Shown here in pieces: positions 9,885 to 17,770 of a DNA stretch of 64,000 bases (within the stretch, counting starts at the first letter, position 1; the number at the start of each line of letters is the position of its first letter). Below the pieces are notes generated by a model that made no database searches, was not told the origin of the DNA, and saw only the letters and a list, made by a program, of their open reading frames with translations. The position numbers were made by a program, and so were the translations under genes. Origin of the DNA: Acidobacteriota bacterium (GTDB taxonomy: Bacteria > Acidobacteriota > Terriglobia > Terriglobales > Acidobacteriaceae); NCBI GenBank assembly GCA_021778845.1, contig JAJYBU010000020.1, positions 1-64,000 on the forward strand, given 5' to 3'.

Positions 9885-9929
9885 GGGCTGCGGAAGATGG
9901 ACCCGCGATGGCGGGATCGCGCGGCGGCA

Positions 9930-10829
9930 TCAGGCGGGCGGGGCGAGGTAATTGAGCAGCGTGTTGGGCATCACCTTGGCTGCAGCGGCCATGGCTGCGC
10001 TGTTGTCGGTCTCAGCCTGGGTGAGGTTTGTTGCAGCGGTCGCCATGTTCACGCCCACCAGATGGGTGGCCTGCGACGCCAGGGTGACAGTGTCCTGCTG
10101 GAGAAAGGTCTCCTGCAAGTTCAACTGGCTCTCAGCGTTGCTGTAGAAAGCCTGTTGCTGACCGATGTATGCAATCGCCGAGCTGACGGACGTCGTTGCG
10201 GTGCCGATCGCCGAAGAGCTACCGCTTTTCAATGCCGTGACCAACGCGTTGAGCGATCCCAGCACGTTGTTGCTGGAGTTCGAGAAGATCTGGCTGCCGG
10301 GAAGGTTTACCTGGACGTTGAGTTGATCTCCGACAGCCACCGAAGTCGCAGCACTGGCGCCGTTGTAGGTATAGCCGGTTGGCGAAGTGGCGTCGGCGGT
10401 GTAGGGAGGTGTCGTGCCCGTTCCTCCGAACAGGTATGATCCTGCGACCGACGTGTTGGCCTCTGATACTACGCTGGACAGGACTCCCTGCACCTGGGTG
10501 GCAATCGCCTGTAAATTGGCGGCGGTGTTCGTGCCATTGGCACCCTCGGTGCCCAGCGAAACTGCCTGCGTAAGGGCCGTCACGACGTTGCTCAATACGG
10601 AGCTGGAGGACTGCACCTTAGACAGGACGGTGCTGATGTTCTGCGTGTATTGATCCACGTTGCCGGTCTCGATGGTGTTCTGCACCATGGCGGCGGATGC
10701 GGTTGGGTTGTCCGAGGGCACACTGACGCTGAGGCCTGTGGCTACCTGCTGCAGCGCTGTGTTGAGCGTCGACTGGCTCTGCTGGAGGTCGGCGATGATG
10801 TTGGGCGTCAGGTTTGGATTGACTTGCAT
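9930..10829 (-). CDS. flgL: Flagellar hook-associated protein 3 (FlgL)
   Basis: The 299-residue protein starts with a flagellin/HAP3-type coiled N-terminus (residues about 1-130, heptad-rich, with LQQVATGLSVSVPSDNPTAS) and ends with the matching helical C-terminus that closes the D0 domain (AATNLTQAETDNSAAMAAAA). The middle is short and Gly/Thr-rich. FlgL is the outer of the two junction proteins between hook and filament, exported through the flagellar type III system. It is the last gene of a flgM-flgN-flgK-flgL run, 16 bp after flgK, and converges on the S1 gene 45 bp away. Like other axial proteins it has no Sec signal peptide. It is too short and too poor in flagellin core motifs to be FliC. 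Confidence 0.92.
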   Translation of the reverse strand: MQVNPNLTPNIIADLQQSQSTLNTALQQVATGLSVSVPSDNPTASAAMVQNTIETGNVDQYTQNISTVLSKVQSSSSVLSNVVTALTQAVSLGTEGANGTNTAANLQAIATQVQGVLSSVVSEANTSVAGSYLFGGTGTTPPYTADATSPTGYTYNGASAATSVAVGDQLNVQVNLPGSQIFSNSSNNVLGSLNALVTALKSGSSSAIGTATTSVSSAIAYIGQQQAFYSNAESQLNLQETFLQQDTVTLASQATHLVGVNMATAATNLTQAETDNSAAMAAAAKVMPNTLLNYLAPPA

Positions 10830-10845
10830 GGTGGCCGGAGGCTCC

Positions 10846-12213
10846 TTAGGAGATCATGCTGATGGTGACGGAGTCGAGCTGCTGAATCGTGCTGACGATG
10901 CGCGCGCCCGCCTCATACGCTGTCTGGAATCGAATGAGATTGGCTGTTTCGTCGTCGATATTTACACCGGAGACGGAACCCTGCTGATTGGTAAGCTGCA
11001 GGAGATTCTTGCCGATCGCCGTCGATTGGGTCGTGGCATTCGAGGCTTGATTGCCCACGTCGAAGACCAGGCTGGCGTAGGCGTTCGCGGGTGTCTGTCC
11101 CGACGGGAGCGTGCTGGTGAGCGCAGCGGAGAGACTTGCGACGTTGCCGTTGCCGCCGGTCGTGCCCGTCGTGTTGATGGCAATCAGCGAAGGATCCGTA
11201 ATCGCTACGCTGAGGCCCGAAGCAGCATTTGCAGGGTTCGTTGGCAGGGTGAAGAAGTTCTGACCGGGGTTGCCGTTGGAGTCGGCACCTCCGGTCTGGG
11301 CGGCGTTGAAGCTGGTGGCAAACTGGCTGGCCAGCGTGTTCAATTGCGAGAGCAGGCCGGGCATCGTCTGATCACGAACCTGGATCGCGCCGCCGAGCTG
11401 GCCGCCCTGGATGGAGGCCGTGATGTTGCTGCCATTGGAATCCAGCACCTGCTGAAAGCCGTTGCTGCCTGTGGTGGTTTGCAGGCTGAAACTCTGATTG
11501 CCCATCACCAGCGGCGTTCCGTTGGCGGTGGTAATCGTCTCTCCGCTGGTGCCCTGCGTGACGGAGATTCCCGTCAACCCGGACAACTGCTGCACCGACT
11601 GATTGAGCTGGTCCTGGGCCGCGTTGGCATCCTGTCCGGATGCGGTCAACTGTGCGACCTGCCCGTTAAACTGCGCGATCTGCGCGGTCAGCGTGTTAAT
11701 CTGCGCCACCGACTCGGTGACGAGACCGTCAGCGGACGACTGCGCGCTGGTTAGAGCGTTCGCCGTGGTGTTGAAGGCCTTGGCCAAATTCTGTCCACTG
11801 GAGAGAACACCCTGCTGCGTGGCAGTGCTGGACGGGCTTGCGGACAACGCAGCGAGATTGGTCGAAAACGCCGTAAGCGCACTGGCGATGTCGGTGCCTG
11901 TTGTCGTGAAGTACGTCTGGATCTGCTGAAGGCTTGCTGATTCGGTGTTGGCGCTGCTCTGAAGGGATGTCTGCTGCTGAATCTGTAAGCCAAGCAACTG
12001 GTCCTGGGTACTCTTGAGGCCATCGAGCGAGACGCCGCCCCCGGTGACCGTGTCGGCGGACACCGTCATCCCATTTTCGCTGAGCTGGGCTACCTCCTTT
12101 GTATATCCCGGAGTGTTGACGTTGGCGATGTTGTTGCTTGTGGCAGACAGTGCTCCCTGCGCCGCGTCCAGCGCCTGCATGCCGATCGAGAGCGTTGCGT
12201 TCAATCCACCCAT
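10846..12213 (-). CDS. flgK: Flagellar hook-associated protein 1 (FlgK)
   Basis: The N-terminus has the rod/hook signature LSATSNNIANVNTPGYTKE and the C-terminus has the FlgK ending (SGVNIDDETANLIRFQTAYEAGARIVSTIQQLDS). Together these define the inner junction protein joining hook to filament. The protein has 455 residues from the ATG at 12213, a little short for the family because the central variable domain is small. I prefer this ATG to an upstream in-frame start at 12288, because it lies 6 bp after the flgN stop and gives an N-terminus aligned to the family (MGGLNATLSIGMQAL). It is exported by the flagellar secretion system with FlgN as chaperone. Confidence 0.93.
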   Translation of the reverse strand: MGGLNATLSIGMQALDAAQGALSATSNNIANVNTPGYTKEVAQLSENGMTVSADTVTGGGVSLDGLKSTQDQLLGLQIQQQTSLQSSANTESASLQQIQTYFTTTGTDIASALTAFSTNLAALSASPSSTATQQGVLSSGQNLAKAFNTTANALTSAQSSADGLVTESVAQINTLTAQIAQFNGQVAQLTASGQDANAAQDQLNQSVQQLSGLTGISVTQGTSGETITTANGTPLVMGNQSFSLQTTTGSNGFQQVLDSNGSNITASIQGGQLGGAIQVRDQTMPGLLSQLNTLASQFATSFNAAQTGGADSNGNPGQNFFTLPTNPANAASGLSVAITDPSLIAINTTGTTGGNGNVASLSAALTSTLPSGQTPANAYASLVFDVGNQASNATTQSTAIGKNLLQLTNQQGSVSGVNIDDETANLIRFQTAYEAGARIVSTIQQLDSVTISMIS

Positions 12214-12218
12214 GGCGA

Positions 12219-12650
12219 TTACATCTGGCAGGACCAGGTCTGAACCTTCAACCTGGGGCCGGAAGCCTCCTGAAATTGCCCCTGGCATGAGGTCAGGAGC
12301 GACAGCATCATGGCCGCAGAACGGCTGGAATGCTGCAGCAGCACCGCATACTCCCGATTGAGTTGCTGAAGTGTTGTGCTGGCACGAATCATCCGATTCA
12401 CCAGTTCGCTGTCGATACCTGCCGGAGAAGCTGTCTCGGATCTTCTCTGCCGGAAGAGGGCGGCTTCACCAGCGAGCAACCGGAGTCTTGCACCCAGCGC
12501 CTCCTGATCGACCAGGCTCTCCTCCAGATCGAGCAGCGCGTTGCGGGAGATTGCACCCATCGCAGCCTCGAGTTCCTCCGCAAGGGCCTGCAGGAGGTGA
12601 AGATATTCCGCAGCCCGTCGATTTGGATCCGGGACAACAGCATCCGTCAT
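12219..12650 (-). CDS. flgN: FlgN-like export chaperone
   Basis: This is a 143-residue, largely alpha-helical protein with heptad-like spacing (LLQALAEELEAAMGAISRNA; LVNRMIRASTTLQQLNREYA) and a C-terminus ending TWSCQM. FlgN proteins are small helical chaperones that hold FlgK and FlgL before export. Identity rests on size, helical character and its place between flgM and flgK, so it is partly contextual. I take the ATG at 12650, which has AGAGAG 7 nt upstream, over a GTG three codons earlier. The stop lies 5 bp before the flgK start, so translational coupling is likely. Confidence 0.75.
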   Translation of the reverse strand: MTDAVVPDPNRRAAEYLHLLQALAEELEAAMGAISRNALLDLEESLVDQEALGARLRLLAGEAALFRQRRSETASPAGIDSELVNRMIRASTTLQQLNREYAVLLQHSSRSAAMMLSLLTSCQGQFQEASGPRLKVQTWSCQM

Positions 12651-12706
12651 TGGGGACACTCTCTATGCATGCGCTTCCGTTGGAGCGAGCTACGTCGCTA
12701 AGAATC

Positions 12707-13027
12707 TCACGCGGATTCACCCACCATGGATGCCGCAATGCTGGATGGATCGATCCGATACTGACCACTGGTAATGGCCTGGCGCAGACTATCTACCTTG
12801 CCTTGCCGCACGGGGGGTGAATTGAGGGCCGCAGTGACGAGGGAACTTACGGATGTCGAAGCAGAGGTGAGAGTTGCATGATCTTCAGAGCTGACGCTAC
12901 CGGTCTGGGCGGCGGTCTGGGCGGCGGTCTGGGCGGCGGTCCTGGCAGCGGTCTGGGCGGCAACCTTCGTCGAGCTCACGTCGCTCGATAGTTGACTGGC
13001 CGCTGCGTTCGATAGATCGATTCTCAT
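12707..13027 (-). CDS. flgM: Anti-sigma-28 factor FlgM
   Basis: The 106-residue protein ends in the FlgM signature: VRQGKVDSLRQAITSGQYRI followed by DPSSIAASM. This is the helical segment that holds FliA and is exported to release it once the hook is complete. The first third is disordered and contains five tandem copies of a four-residue unit (AAQT, one as AART), matching a 12-bp DNA repeat at 12902-12961. A strong GGAGGTGTC precedes the ATG at 13027. A FliA-type promoter lies immediately upstream (13055-13082), so FlgM would be made under the control of the factor it inhibits, as in other flagellated bacteria. Confidence 0.9.
   Translation of the reverse strand: MRIDLSNAAASQLSSDVSSTKVAAQTAARTAAQTAAQTAAQTGSVSSEDHATLTSASTSVSSLVTAALNSPPVRQGKVDSLRQAITSGQYRIDPSSIAASMVGESA
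12902..12961. repeat. 12-bp tandem repeat inside flgM (5 units)
   Basis: Five consecutive copies of GGTCTGGGCGGC occur. Three are perfect in a row, the fourth has two changes (GGTCCTGGCAGC), and the fifth is perfect. On the coding strand they read Ala-Ala-Gln/Arg-Thr. Because the unit is a multiple of three, copy-number changes would lengthen or shorten the disordered arm of FlgM without breaking the frame. Confidence 0.9.
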
Positions 13028-13054
13028 GACACCTCCAAGAGTGCACCGCTCAAG

Positions 13055-13082
13055 TTATCGGCATCTTCCAGAAAAAAGTTTA
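13055..13082 (-). promoter_or_regulatory. Sigma-28 (FliA) promoter for flgM-flgN-flgK-flgL
   Basis: On the minus strand TAAA (13082-13079) is followed after 16 nt by GCCGATAA (13062-13055). The -10 element is an exact match to the FliA consensus; the spacing is one longer than the usual 15. Transcription would begin about 20 nt before the flgM start codon. The position, directly upstream of the anti-sigma gene and the hook-filament junction genes, is the classic place for a late flagellar promoter. Confidence 0.8.
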
Positions 13083-13091
13083 GGGGTCTTC

Positions 13092-13505
13092 TCACTTTTT
13101 CTTAACATTCTCCGTTTTTCCCATTTGGCCGTATCTGATCTTGGGGGAGGCTTGGCCAGCCGACTTGTCGACCGCCACGTGCATGGCGTGAGCGACCATT
13201 TTGGCGATCCCGATGCCGCCTGAGGCCGCCAGCGAAGTCGCCAGGGACTGAATGCCGAGACTCATCATCTGCTCGCCGCCTGCATCCTGATCGTCATTGC
13301 CGCCGGGAACACTGCCAAAGGACTGTTCTGCCTCCTTGAGCCAAGTGCCCATCAGGATGGCTTCAAACTGCTGGGCCCCCTTGTCGATCCGGGCGTCATC
13401 GGCCACGCTCTTCGGAGATTTCATCTGCTGGATCAGGCGGTCCTCCTTCAATTGCAGGAGGCTCGTTTGTGTGTTCAGCGAACTTGTACCTGTGCTCATT
13501 CCCAT
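13092..13505 (-). CDS. flgJ: Rod-binding protein (FlgJ N-terminal domain type)
   Basis: The 137-residue protein matches the FlgJ rod-capping domain: the stretch around AQQFEAILMGTWLKEAEQS, then a loop, then GGEQMMSLGIQSLATSLAAS GGIGIAKMV. FlgJ caps the growing rod in the periplasm. The peptidoglycan-hydrolase domain found in enterobacterial FlgJ is absent, as in many non-gamma-proteobacteria, so a separate muramidase must open the wall. It begins right after the flgI stop, with GGAGGTCC in the flgI tail as its ribosome site, and ends 10 bp before the sigma-28 promoter of flgM. It is the last gene of the flgF-G-A-H-I-J unit. Confidence 0.87.
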   Translation of the reverse strand: MGMSTGTSSLNTQTSLLQLKEDRLIQQMKSPKSVADDARIDKGAQQFEAILMGTWLKEAEQSFGSVPGGNDDQDAGGEQMMSLGIQSLATSLAASGGIGIAKMVAHAMHVAVDKSAGQASPKIRYGQMGKTENVKKK

Positions 13506-14810
13506 TTACTGGACCTCCAAGTCCGCCTGCATGCCGCCCTCGGCCTGAATGGCCTGCAAGATGGCCACCACATCGTGGGCCGTGGCGCCGATGGCGTGCA
13601 GGCCATTGACCAACTCATCCACATTGGCACCCTCTTCAAGCCGCATCGACTGGGCCGGAGCGTCGTTCACGTTCACCGTCGTCTGCGGCACGAGAACCGG
13701 TGGGGGCATGATTCCCATGGGCCCCGGGAGCCCCATGCCTGCCTGCTGATTTTGTTGGCCGGTGTTTCCCTGCTGATTCTGAGGGCCTGTATTTCCCTGC
13801 TGACCCTGTGGCCCCATGTTTCCCTGCTGCCCCTGCGGCCCCGAACCATCCGGATACGGCAGCAGGCCGACCGGCATCGCAGGGGTGTACGACGTGACAA
13901 CCTGGATGGACAGGCTGCCGTGGATGACCGAGACAGGCGAGAGCTTCACGCTGCCGCCCATGACGATGGTGCCTGTTCTTTCGTTGATGATGATCTTGGC
14001 TGGGGAGTAGACCTTGAGCATCAGGTTCTGGACGCGAGCAATCAGCAGCGGCACGGACTGCACCGAGGCTCCGGCTACGTTGACGTCGATGCGCCGACTG
14101 TCGAGCACTGATGCAACCGGCTTATGAAACTCCTGATTCACGGCATCAGAGATCTCCGTGGCAGTGGTGAAGTCGGGATTGCGCAGCAGCAGGGAGATGG
14201 TCTTGAATCCGCTTAGATCCACCGCGGTATCGCGCTCCACGATGCCACCTTCGGGAATGGTGCCGACGTTGGCCGGATTGACCTCTTTCCCATTCATGCC
14301 GTTGCCGGCAAAGTATCCGCCCATGATCAGGGGTCCCTGAGCGACGGCATAGACACTGCCGTCCGGGCCGTGTAACTCGCTCATCAACAGCACACCGCCT
14401 TCCAGGCTGCGAGCATCGCCGACCGAACCAACCGTAACGTCAAGCTTCGCGCCGGGACGAGCAAACGGAGGGAGTGTCGCGGTGATGAATACGGCGGCAA
14501 CATTCTTTACCACGGCCGTGAGCGGAGGAATCTGCACTCCCATCTTAGCCATCGCGTTGGCCAGCGTTTGCACGGTAAACATGGTCTGCTGCGAGTCTCC
14601 GGTTCCATGCAGGCCCACCACCAGACCGTAACCCACCAGTGGATTGTCCCGCACACCTTCAATCGTCGTAACGTCGCGGACCAGTACCAAGCGGTTGGGG
14701 ACGGCGGTGGCCGCCTGCACAGCCGGCACGTGGAGCACAAGACAGAGCGTGAGCGCACAACGGGTGATCCCTCTGTAGTTCAGCTTCGAGATGGCGCAGG
14801 CAAGTTTCAT
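13506..14810 (-). CDS. flgI: Flagellar P-ring protein FlgI with a Gly/Gln-rich insert
   Basis: The 434-residue protein has a Sec signal peptide (cleavage expected after VQA, about residue 33) and the FlgI core: RDVTTIEGVRDNPLVGYGLV, GLHGTGDS, and a C-terminal LNG-type helix ending ILQAIQAEGGMQADLEV. It forms the periplasmic P-ring bushing around the rod. The unusual part is residues 324-359, four 9-residue repeats of the type GPQGQQGNM, followed by GLPGPMG. They sit in the variable loop before the conserved VPQTTVNV stretch, so the core fold should be intact. It lies between flgH and flgJ, and its P-ring helper FlgA is three genes upstream. Confidence 0.93.
   Translation of the reverse strand: MKLACAISKLNYRGITRCALTLCLVLHVPAVQAATAVPNRLVLVRDVTTIEGVRDNPLVGYGLVVGLHGTGDSQQTMFTVQTLANAMAKMGVQIPPLTAVVKNVAAVFITATLPPFARPGAKLDVTVGSVGDARSLEGGVLLMSELHGPDGSVYAVAQGPLIMGGYFAGNGMNGKEVNPANVGTIPEGGIVERDTAVDLSGFKTISLLLRNPDFTTATEISDAVNQEFHKPVASVLDSRRIDVNVAGASVQSVPLLIARVQNLMLKVYSPAKIIINERTGTIVMGGSVKLSPVSVIHGSLSIQVVTSYTPAMPVGLLPYPDGSGPQGQQGNMGPQGQQGNTGPQNQQGNTGQQNQQAGMGLPGPMGIMPPPVLVPQTTVNVNDAPAQSMRLEEGANVDELVNGLHAIGATAHDVVAILQAIQAEGGMQADLEVQ
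13734..13841. repeat. 27-bp tandem repeat inside flgI (4 units)
   Basis: Four diverged 27-bp units encode nine-residue repeats (GPQGQQGNM, GPQGQQGNT, GPQNQQGNT, GQQNQQAGM). The Gly at every ninth position and the following GLPGPMG give a collagen-like look, although the strict Gly-X-Y period is not kept throughout. The unit length preserves the reading frame. Confidence 0.9.
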
Positions 14811-14816
14811 CGGTTC

Positions 14817-15536
14817 TTAGAATCCAACCAGCCAGAGGATGGCCCGGGTGATCGGGTTGAGCGGGCGCGTGCTGTCCGCAATAATGCCCTTGCCCTTCAT
14901 CTCAATCTCGAGACTGCTGAGTTGAGCCGAAGAGATGGTGTTGTTCGGGCTGATGTCTCCAGGGCGCACGACGCCGCGCACCGTGATGTTTTCATGCTGG
15001 TTATTCATGAAGATCATGCGCTGTGCTTCAACGACCAGGTTGCCGCTCGGCAGTACGTCGATGACCTGCCCGGTGAGGCTGGTCTGGAAGGTGGTATTCG
15101 AGCCGGTGGCTCCGGCACCTGCGAGTTGCGTCGCGGAGTTCGCATTGAAGAGCGGATTCAGGCCGGCGGTATTGATCTGGCCGGCAAGCCCTGTGATGCC
15201 GGAGGCGGTCTTCACGGACCGCTGATAGCTGGAGGTTCCGCTTTGGGCTGTAGTCGTCTGGACGCCCACTACGATCACGATCGTGTCATTGAGTTTGCGC
15301 GCCTTGTAGTCGACGGAGAGATCGCCCAGACTGTTGCTCGAGGACCAAAGACTGCCCATGGTCCTGTCGGGAACGATAGCCGTATCCTGTAGCTGAAGCT
15401 GCGCGATGTATGCCGCGCGAAGTTGAGCCGAATCGTTCTTCGTTTTTTTGGCCTTCGCGGCCCAGGCTGCCGGCGTCATCGCAACGGCCAGCAGGATTCC
15501 ACTGAAGAACAGTTGGAGCCATCCTCGCATCTTCAT
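14817..15536 (-). CDS. flgH: Flagellar L-ring protein FlgH, apparently not a lipoprotein
   Basis: The 239-residue protein shows the FlgH core: SLWSSSNSLGDLSVDYKARK, LNDTIVIVV, and VLPSGNLVVEAQR with VRGVVRPGDISPNN, ending ILWLVGF. It forms the outer-membrane L-ring. The N-terminus is an ordinary Sec signal (hydrophobic core, AWA-AKAKK cleavage region). There is no cysteine there, whereas FlgH is usually a lipoprotein anchored through an N-terminal Cys. The ATG at 15536 has GAGGGCGCGGCG upstream, and no upstream in-frame start would add a lipobox that I can see. It lies between flgA and flgI. Confidence 0.9.
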   Translation of the reverse strand: MKMRGWLQLFFSGILLAVAMTPAAWAAKAKKTKNDSAQLRAAYIAQLQLQDTAIVPDRTMGSLWSSSNSLGDLSVDYKARKLNDTIVIVVGVQTTTAQSGTSSYQRSVKTASGITGLAGQINTAGLNPLFNANSATQLAGAGATGSNTTFQTSLTGQVIDVLPSGNLVVEAQRMIFMNNQHENITVRGVVRPGDISPNNTISSAQLSSLEIEMKGKGIIADSTRPLNPITRAILWLVGF

Positions 15537-15546
15537 CGCCGCGCCC

Positions 15547-16200
15547 TCATAGTTGGCCCTTCAATACTCCACCGTCACATACCTCGGCGGTGTACTTCTG
15601 ACGGCGGTCTTTGCTGGCTACTCGGATGGTTTGACCAACGGAACCATTTTCAAGACATACAACGACAAGCTGAATATGGACGTGATTGCTGTCGAGCAGG
15701 AGGACGGCGGAAGACCCGGACTTCACAACCACGTTGGTCGCGCGCGGCCTCGCAAGCGGCGTTACGGGCGGTGCGGAGGGCGATGCGGCGTTCAGGGGTC
15801 GCGCAGCGTCTGCGGAGAGGGACGAGACGGGGGAGACAGCGGAGGCCAGTGACACGGCGTTCGCGACGCTGCGCGGATTTCGAGAGACGGCAACATAGAA
15901 AGGGAGGCACTGTTCGAGACTTGCACAGCCCATGCGGACCTTCATGCGCTGATCTCCCCAGGGCTCCATCGACTGGACCTTGAGGAACGGAGCGCTGGTC
16001 TTCGTCGCGGCGTCGGACAAGAGCGTAATCTGCTGCGCCGATACGGTCATTCCCATATCGCTGATGGCTGCCGCTACCTGCGCGGTCGTAATGACGTTGC
16101 GGCCGGGTGCTGCCAGTGCGGGCAATGCCAGTAACAACGACAGCATCAGAATCGCTGTCCGTTGATATTTATATCGGGCCATCAGGTTATATCGAGTCAT
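15547..16200 (-). CDS. flgA: P-ring assembly chaperone FlgA
   Basis: The 217-residue protein has a signal peptide (hydrophobic residues about 15-30, cleavage near ALA). The C-terminal half resembles the FlgA/SAF domain: a Val-Lys-Ser-Gly start, a middle beta stretch, GSVGQTIRVASKDRRQKYTA and a final Gly-Val-Leu. FlgA is a periplasmic chaperone needed to polymerise FlgI. A low-complexity Ser/Ala/Pro linker at about residues 115-150 separates the two halves. Upstream AAAGGGG supports the ATG at 16200. Sequence conservation in FlgA is low in general, so the call relies partly on its position between flgG and flgH. Confidence 0.8.
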   Translation of the reverse strand: MTRYNLMARYKYQRTAILMLSLLLALPALAAPGRNVITTAQVAAAISDMGMTVSAQQITLLSDAATKTSAPFLKVQSMEPWGDQRMKVRMGCASLEQCLPFYVAVSRNPRSVANAVSLASAVSPVSSLSADAARPLNAASPSAPPVTPLARPRATNVVVKSGSSAVLLLDSNHVHIQLVVVCLENGSVGQTIRVASKDRRQKYTAEVCDGGVLKGQL

Positions 16201-16211
16201 GGTCGGCCCCT

Positions 16212-17003
16212 TTATTGAGCCAGTTGATTTAATTGCTGGAGCATCTCGTCGGCGGCCTTTACGACTCGCGAATTTGCTTCGTAGGAGCGCTGGGCCAGGA
16301 TCATGCTGACGAACTCGTCGACGGTGTTCACGTTCGACTGCTCGAGCATCCCCTGCTGAATTGTTCCGAGTCCTTCAGAGCCTCCGGCCGTTCCAACCAC
16401 TGGCTCTCCAGAGGCCGTGGTGGGCAGGTAGATGTTGCTGCCGATGCTGTTCAGGCCGCCGGGATTGGCGAAGCTCGCGAGTTGAATGACGCCCATCTGC
16501 GAGGCCTGCGTCTGTCCGGGCAGCGTCACACTGACGGTGCCGTCGCTACCCACGGTGACATTGGTTGCGTTGGGCGGGATCGTGATCGCGGGCTGCAGTT
16601 CATTGCCGTTGGCGGTGACCAGGGTCCCCTGATAGTTGGGTTGAAACGAGCCTGCCCGGGTGTAGCCAATCTGGTTGTTGGGCATAAGAATCTGAAAGAA
16701 TCCCGTACCTTGAATTGCGAAGTCCAGAGGATTGCCGGTGCTGCTCAAGTCGCCCTGCGTCTGCGTAATCTCGGTGTTGCCGGGCAGCGTGCCGAGGCCG
16801 ATCTGCAACCCGGCAGCCACAGTCGTCTGCTGAGTGGCCGCGGCGCCCGGCATGACTTCGCTCTGATACAGCAGGTCGGTAAACTGCACGCGCCGCGACT
16901 GAAATCCCGTGGTGCCGGAGTTGGCCAGATTGTTTGCGATGTTGTCCAGGTTGATCTCCTGGGCTGTCATTCCAGTGGCTGCAGTGTAGAGGGCGTGAAA
17001 CAT
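16212..17003 (-). CDS. flgG: Distal rod protein FlgG
   Basis: The 263-residue protein equals the usual FlgG length. It has the N-terminal rod signature (ATGMTAQEINLDNIANNLAN, TGFQSRRVQFTDLLYQ) and the C-terminal EQSNVNTVDEFVSMILAQRS YEANSRVVKAADEMLQQ. FlgG polymerises into the distal rod that passes through the P and L rings. A strong AAAGGAG lies upstream of the ATG at 17003. It follows flgF by 32 bp and precedes flgA, as in many rod-ring operons. Confidence 0.95.
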   Translation of the reverse strand: MFHALYTAATGMTAQEINLDNIANNLANSGTTGFQSRRVQFTDLLYQSEVMPGAAATQQTTVAAGLQIGLGTLPGNTEITQTQGDLSSTGNPLDFAIQGTGFFQILMPNNQIGYTRAGSFQPNYQGTLVTANGNELQPAITIPPNATNVTVGSDGTVSVTLPGQTQASQMGVIQLASFANPGGLNSIGSNIYLPTTASGEPVVGTAGGSEGLGTIQQGMLEQSNVNTVDEFVSMILAQRSYEANSRVVKAADEMLQQLNQLAQ

Positions 17004-17035
17004 GATGGAACTCCTTTAGGCGATCGTTGGCGGGG

Positions 17036-17770
17036 CTAAGCTTTTGGCAAATCCTGGGTTGCAGTCTTGTCGATCTCAGCATTGAACATGGAAAGCCCGC
17101 GCTGCATCATCTCGGCCGTGCGCTGCGCGTTGATGAGTTCGACCATGACGGTGACGGCATTCACGTTGGAACTCTCGAGCGCTCCCTGCTGGAGGCTGGT
17201 ATTCGTCGGCACGGTTTCACTCTTGATGGGCGCCGTATAGTAGTTGGCGCCGGCGCTGTTGATCTTTGTCCCCGGAGGAAAATCCACGAGCTTCAACTTG
17301 CCTGTTACCGCTCCGTTGGATGAGATGGTCCCATCGGCACTGATGAAAGCGGGCCCGGGCAGCATCATGATCGGCCCCTTGTCGCCCAGCACCGGGTCCC
17401 CTGCCGCCGTAATCAACTGTCCTTTGCTCGAGACCTGGAGTGCACCATTGCGGGTGTACATGCGGCCGTTTGGTGTTTGAACGACCAGAAATCCAGACCC
17501 CTGAATCGCCACATCGAGACCATTGCCCGTCTTCTGGACTGCACCCTGGCTGCGGTCCACCATCGTTCCACCCAGAACGCCGTAGTTATTAATGGCTTGA
17601 TTGACGTCTGAACCCGGCGCTCCCGCGGCCGTATTCAGCACGGAGCTGAACAGATTGCGCACGGCCCGGTAGCCGGTGGTGCTCTCGTTGGCAAGATTGT
17701 TCGCAATCGTGTCCAATGCCTGGGTGCGAGCGATTAGCGCGGTGCCCAATGCGTAGTATCCACTGTCCAT
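17036..17770 (-). CDS. flgF: Proximal rod protein FlgF
   Basis: The 244-residue protein has the rod-family N-terminus (ALIARTQALDTIANNLANES TTGYRAVRN), the core WxQ-free GNGLDVAIQGSGFLVVQTPN pattern, and the C-terminal LESSNVNAVTVMVELINAQR. FlgF is a proximal rod subunit exported by the flagellar system. I take the ATG at 17770 (MDSGYYALG) rather than an upstream in-frame codon at 17818, because GAGAGG is 8 nt upstream and because the longer version would run through the sigma-54 site at 17794-17809. It is the first gene of flgF-G-A-H-I-J. Confidence 0.9.
   Translation of the reverse strand: MDSGYYALGTALIARTQALDTIANNLANESTTGYRAVRNLFSSVLNTAAGAPGSDVNQAINNYGVLGGTMVDRSQGAVQKTGNGLDVAIQGSGFLVVQTPNGRMYTRNGALQVSSKGQLITAAGDPVLGDKGPIMMLPGPAFISADGTISSNGAVTGKLKLVDFPPGTKINSAGANYYTAPIKSETVPTNTSLQQGALESSNVNAVTVMVELINAQRTAEMMQRGLSMFNAEIDKTATQDLPKA

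Noticed and set aside
9902-9915. CCCGC-GATG-GCGGG hairpin between the S1 gene and flgL
   Set aside because: A 5-bp stem with no T-run in GC-rich DNA; too weak to call a terminator.
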